From Nonlabens agnitus (lineage in GTDB: Bacteria > Bacteroidota > Bacteroidia > Flavobacteriales > Flavobacteriaceae), in the NCBI RefSeq assembly GCF_002994045.1, contig NZ_MQUC01000003.1, positions 62,001 through 126,000 on the forward strand: a stretch of 64,000 bases of DNA, written 5' to 3'. A program made the position numbers and the translations under genes. This document shows positions 60,664 to 64,000 of this stretch, one piece after another. The notes under the pieces were generated by a model. The model worked only from the letters and a program-made list of their open reading frames with translations. It made no database searches and was not told where the DNA came from. Position 1 is the first letter of the stretch, and every line of letters starts with the position of its first letter.

Positions 60664-62700
60664 CTATTCTTCCTCGCTTACGTCAGTTACTTCAGTAGTT
60701 TCTGGTGCAGCGATAGAACGACTTGAGGACTTTAAGGCTATGGGTTCTTCTTTTACAAAAGCACGTTTACCGAAAATCTTTTCAAGATCATCTTTGAAAA
60801 TCACTTCTTTCTCAAGAAGTAATTCTGCGAGCTCTGTCAATTTATCCTTATTATCTGTCAATAATTTGATCGCTCGTTGATATTGCGCTTCAATGATCTT
60901 TGATATTTCCTCGTCAATAGTGACCGCAGTAGCCTCACTATAAGGTTTGGTCATATTGTATTCTTGTTGACCGCTGGAATCGTAGTAGGTAATATTACCT
61001 ACTTTTTCATTTAAACCATAAATAGTTACCATGGCACGAGCTTGTTTAGTAACCTTTTCAAGGTCACTCAACGCACCAGTTGAAATATTGTCAAAAATGA
61101 CTTTTTCAGCTGCGCGACCACCCATCGTAGCACACATTTCATCTAGCATTTGCTCTGGTCTCACGATCTGACGTTCTTCAGGTAGATACCAAGCAGCTCC
61201 CAATGATTGACCTCTAGGCACGATAGTCACTTTAACTAACGGTGCTGCATGCTCTGTCATCCAGCTCACCGTAGCATGTCCAGCCTCATGATAGGCGATC
61301 GTTTTCTTCTCACTAGGTGTGATCAGTTTATTCTTTTTCTCAAGTCCACCTACAATACGGTCTACCGCATCTAGGAAGTCTTGTTTGTCAACTGCTTTCT
61401 TTCCTTTACGTGCTGCGATAAGTGCCGCTTCATTACAAACGTTTGCAATGTCTGCACCACTAAATCCAGGCGTTTGTCTTGCTAAAAATTCGATATCAAG
61501 TTCGTTAGCAACCTTTTTGATAGGTCTCAAGTGTACTTCAAAAATTTCTTCACGTTCACGTACGTCTGGAAGATCTACATAGATCTGACGGTCAAAACGT
61601 CCAGCGCGCATTAACGCTTTGTCTAGAATATCACCACGGTTTGTTGCTGCAAGAACAATTACATTGGTATTGGTTCCAAAACCATCCATCTCAGTCAATA
61701 GCTGGTTCAATGTATTTTCTCTCTCGTCGTTTGACCCAGAGAAATTGGATTTTCCACGAGCACGACCTATTGCGTCGATCTCATCGATAAAAATTATGGC
61801 AGGACTCTTCTCTTTTGCCTGCTTGAACAGGTCACGTACACGACTGGCACCAACACCTACGAACATCTCGACAAAGTCAGAACCACTCAATGAGAAGAAT
61901 GGAACTTTTGCCTCACCGGCAACGGCTTTGGCCAGCAATGTTTTACCTGTTCCTGGGGAACCTATAAGAAGCGCACCTTTAGGAATCTTCCCACCTAGAC
62001 TGGTGTATTTTTCTGGATTTTTAAGGAAGTCAACAATTTCTTGAACTTCTTCTTTGGCACCTTCTAGACCGGCAACGTCCTTAAATGTTGTTTTGACATC
62101 AGTTTTCTGGTCAAAAAGCTTAGCCTTGGATTTTCCTATATTGAATATCTGTCCTCCAGCGCCACCACCAGCACCTCCCGACATGCGTCGCATTAAGAAT
62201 ATCCAGATACCTATAATGATGATGAAAGGCAGCACGTTGATCAACAAGCTCCATAGACCATCATCTTCCGCATCAAATTTTAAAGTGGTTGATAGATCTT
62301 TTTCTGTAATGATTTCATCAATCTTGCGCTCAAAAATTTCAAGATCTCCATATTCTACACTGTATTGTGGAATATCACCACCAGCTAAAACACCATCTTT
62401 AATGGCTTTGCTGTGTTTTTGAAGTTTAAGGGCTTCTTGGGTTAGAAAGACTCTAGCAATACTTCTGTTTTTGACAACTACCACCTTGCTCACTTCACCA
62501 TTCTCCAGATATTCAAAGAAATCATTAGGAGTAGTTACTTGCGGCGCCGTCAACTGGCTAGAAACAAAATTATAACCTAGAAAAAGCAAAATGATAGGTA
62601 CTACGACCCACCATATACTAAACTTAGGTTTTTGATTAAGTGGCGAGCCCATTTTTTTAGGCGCCTTATTTTTTGGGTTACTATTATTATCCTGAGACAT
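60664..62700 (-). CDS. ftsH: ATP-dependent zinc metalloprotease FtsH
   Basis: This membrane-bound AAA+ protease degrades damaged or regulatory membrane and soluble proteins. The 678-residue protein has N-terminal membrane segments (about 30-48 and 155-172) around a periplasmic domain, Walker A GSPGTGKT (about 247), Walker B IIFIDEIDAIGRARG, the second region of homology (TNRGDILDKALMRAGRFD) and the zinc motif HEAGHA with the downstream Asp. A Gly-rich stretch (GGAGGGAGG) follows TM2. Confidence 0.98.
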   Translation of the reverse strand: MSQDNNSNPKNKAPKKMGSPLNQKPKFSIWWVVVPIILLFLGYNFVSSQLTAPQVTTPNDFFEYLENGEVSKVVVVKNRSIARVFLTQEALKLQKHSKAIKDGVLAGGDIPQYSVEYGDLEIFERKIDEIITEKDLSTTLKFDAEDDGLWSLLINVLPFIIIIGIWIFLMRRMSGGAGGGAGGQIFNIGKSKAKLFDQKTDVKTTFKDVAGLEGAKEEVQEIVDFLKNPEKYTSLGGKIPKGALLIGSPGTGKTLLAKAVAGEAKVPFFSLSGSDFVEMFVGVGASRVRDLFKQAKEKSPAIIFIDEIDAIGRARGKSNFSGSNDERENTLNQLLTEMDGFGTNTNVIVLAATNRGDILDKALMRAGRFDRQIYVDLPDVREREEIFEVHLRPIKKVANELDIEFLARQTPGFSGADIANVCNEAALIAARKGKKAVDKQDFLDAVDRIVGGLEKKNKLITPSEKKTIAYHEAGHATVSWMTEHAAPLVKVTIVPRGQSLGAAWYLPEERQIVRPEQMLDEMCATMGGRAAEKVIFDNISTGALSDLEKVTKQARAMVTIYGLNEKVGNITYYDSSGQQEYNMTKPYSEATAVTIDEEISKIIEAQYQRAIKLLTDNKDKLTELAELLLEKEVIFKDDLEKIFGKRAFVKEEPIALKSSSRSIAAPETTEVTDVSEEE

Positions 62701-62715
62701 TAAGTTTTTTTGAAA

Positions 62716-63087
62716 TTAGTAAGTACTCTCAATATTTGTGGTAACGGCATCGCCCCACAATCCTTCCAGATCATAGTATTCACGTATCTGTTTTTGAAAA
62801 ACATGAACCACTACATCCACATAATCCATAAGCACCCATTCACCTTGAGATGCACCTTCAACATGCCAGGCATTTTCCTGAAGTTGCTTGCTTACCTTTC
62901 GTTGTACTGAATTTACTATGGCGTTTACTTGAGTATTTGAGGTACCATTGCAGATAATGAAATAGCTGGTCACCGTATTTTCAATTTCTCTCAAGTCTAG
63001 TATCGTTATATCATTTCCCTTTACATCTTCAATCCCAGCAACGATTTGCGAGATAAGAGCATCGGTAGAAACATTTTCTTTAATCAT
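62716..63087 (-). CDS. rsfS: ribosomal silencing factor
   Basis: RsfS binds uL14 on the 50S subunit and blocks joining when nutrients are low. The 123-residue protein has VKGNDITILDLREIENTVTS, YFIICNGTSNTQVNAI, EGASQGEWVLMDYVDVVVH and the C-terminal YYDLEGLWGDA. It is the promoter-proximal gene of the ftsH/phospholipid operon; a TAAATTTG box is at 63107-63114. Confidence 0.96.
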   Translation of the reverse strand: MIKENVSTDALISQIVAGIEDVKGNDITILDLREIENTVTSYFIICNGTSNTQVNAIVNSVQRKVSKQLQENAWHVEGASQGEWVLMDYVDVVVHVFQKQIREYYDLEGLWGDAVTTNIESTY

Positions 63088-63106
63088 TAAAAATTTTTTG
63101 TATCCA

Positions 63107-63114
63107 CAAATTTA
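63107..63114 (-). promoter_or_regulatory. -7 box of the rsfS-ftsH operon
   Basis: TAAATTTG on the minus strand matches TANNTTTG and is 19 bases before the rsfS ATG. No clear -33 box. Confidence 0.5.
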
Positions 63115-63126
63115 TTCTTTTTTTGA

Positions 63127-63879
63127 ATGTCCTTGAAAATAAGGTCCTTCAAACTTATCCTATTTGTGTCCTTTCAATTAGTCAAAATACATGCCACTGA
63201 GTCCACTAATGAGGATTTGAAAGTTCGCTTTCGCGAAAGCGAACTGCCACAACTCACTACACTATATACAGACCACCAGATGGCCGGTAAAGGTCAAATG
63301 GGAGCAAAGTGGCTTTCAGAACCTTATAAGAACTTGACATTCAGCATATTGATATCTGATTTGCTTAATGGTTTAACAGATTTTGAAATCAATAAATGGG
63401 TTGCCGTTACAGTAGTAGAGTGGTTGCGTCAAAAATTACAAATACAGGCAGTTATAAAATGGCCCAACGACATCCTGTCAGTAAATCATAAGCTAGGAGG
63501 TATTCTAATTGAAAACATCATACAAAACGGAAAGCGCCAGGCGACCATCATTGGTATAGGTTTAAACATCAATCAAACAGATTTTCAGGAGCTGCCTAAG
63601 GCAATTTCCCTAAGACAGATCACCGGTAAATCTTGGGATCTGGAAGATTTGCTTATAGACTTTATGACTTTTCTGGAAAAGAGCATTCAATCACCACAGG
63701 AATCTACCGATAGATATGAATCGCTACTTTTCAAGTTGGGTCGCAAGATGACATTTCAATGTCAAAATGAGGTATTCGAAGCACTAGTTCAAGGTGTAAC
63801 CTCAGATGGTAAATTAAGACTATCCGTCAAAGGAATTGAAACAATCTACGGGCTAAAGGAAATCTCCTGGATCTACTAG
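63127..63879 (+). CDS. birA: biotin--[acetyl-CoA-carboxylase] ligase
   Basis: This enzyme attaches biotin to carrier proteins. The 250-residue (or shorter) catalytic domain has ATESTNEDL, QMAGKGQMG (the biotinyl-AMP loop, usually GRGRxG), FSILIS, IKWPNDI, KLGGILIE and IGIGLNIN, and lacks an N-terminal DNA-binding domain, so it is a non-regulatory ligase. The start is uncertain: ATG 63127 adds about 20 hydrophobic residues, while homologues begin near residue 19 (VKIHATEST). A full palindrome copy encodes KVRFRESEL in the first helix. Confidence 0.92.
   Translation: MSLKIRSFKLILFVSFQLVKIHATESTNEDLKVRFRESELPQLTTLYTDHQMAGKGQMGAKWLSEPYKNLTFSILISDLLNGLTDFEINKWVAVTVVEWLRQKLQIQAVIKWPNDILSVNHKLGGILIENIIQNGKRQATIIGIGLNINQTDFQELPKAISLRQITGKSWDLEDLLIDFMTFLEKSIQSPQESTDRYESLLFKLGRKMTFQCQNEVFEALVQGVTSDGKLRLSVKGIETIYGLKEISWIY
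63224..63243. repeat. 20-bp chromosomal palindrome, full copy, in birA
   Basis: Perfect 20-mer read as VRFRESE. Confidence 0.95.
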
Positions 63880-64000
63880 AGTTTCTCGATACCGTTAGCA
63901 AGTTGCTCCAAGAACTTATTGATAGGTCCTTTGATCATCATTGCCATCATGGCATTAAAATCTCCTTGAAAAAACAGTTGTGCTGCGGCACCTTGAGGGT
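63876..64000 (-). CDS. SRPBCC-like protein, C-terminal end (partial)
   Basis: The minus strand is open from the window edge to a TAG at 63876-63878 and ends AMMIKGPINKFLEQLANGIE, then KL. This is the C-terminus of a small SRPBCC-family protein that I recall next to birA and rsfS in Flavobacteriia. It converges on birA with a CTAG overlap of stop codons. Confidence 0.7.
   Translation of the reverse strand, partial: PQGAAAQLFFQGDFNAMMAMMIKGPINKFLEQLANGIEKL

Noticed and set aside
162..63243. Possible CRISPR repeats
   Set aside because: The palindromes are dispersed kilobases apart, mostly in genes, with no unique spacers of even length and no cas genes.
1..64000. tRNA or rRNA genes and insertion sequences
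   Set aside because: No cloverleaf, conserved rRNA stretch, transposase frame or long terminal inverted repeat was seen on either strand.

Overview
The window looks like a stretch of chromosome from a marine member of the Flavobacteriaceae (Bacteroidota); Nonlabens or a close relative is my best guess. The evidence is AT-rich DNA, TTTG-N19-TANNTTTG promoters, a hisGDCBHAF-IE operon with bifunctional hisB, the order birA / rsfS-ftsH-LUD-cdsA-psd-ACBP, TPR-containing sensor kinases, and many secreted proteins of unknown function. I see no rRNA, tRNA, CRISPR array, phage or intact insertion sequence.

Layout. 1-7.0 kb: MarC-type membrane protein, a small cytoplasmic protein, a very large secreted sortilin-like beta-propeller protein, a patch of decayed genes with an asparaginase fragment, an AraC regulator and a rhodanese. 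7.1-18.4 kb: an expanded family of secreted YD/RHS-like repeat proteins interleaved with small membrane proteins, followed by a NarL-type response regulator and a convergent TPR histidine kinase. A palindrome (AGGGCAATTGCCCT-like) precedes several of the secreted-protein genes and may be the regulator's operator. 18.5-23.2 kb: phenylalanine hydroxylase, TetR regulator, Old Yellow Enzyme reductase, secreted protein. 23.3-40.6 kb: one co-directional biosynthetic block on the minus strand, asnB then trpE-X-GDCFBA then hisGDCBHAF-IE. Each of the three units is preceded by a near-leaderless short peptide rich in the cognate amino acid (Asn x6, Trp x3, His x4) and an intrinsic terminator, so three attenuators stand in series. 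40.6-64 kb: Nramp-related transporter, MsrA, Nif3, LpxK, hybrid kinase, GAPDH, LipA, glycosyltransferase, MurB, aminotransferase, aspartic protease, ValRS, and the phospholipid/FtsH/RsfS operon with BirA.

The most striking property cuts across all of this. A perfect 20-bp palindrome, TTCGCTTTCGCGAAAGCGAA (core CGCTTTCGCGAAAGCG), occurs in 25 near-exact copies, about one per 2.5 kb, mostly inside genes. It is read in all three codon phases (AFAKA, LSRKR, RFRES), forms the end of the signal peptide in three secreted proteins, and lies in the trp and his leader promoters. Three further copies are split by a second GC-rich palindrome. A separate set of small palindromic repeats fills the his operon and has inserted in frame into hisF and probably hisH.

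All calls come from reading the sequence and from knowledge of protein families; no search was run. Residue positions are approximate unless a catalytic residue is named.
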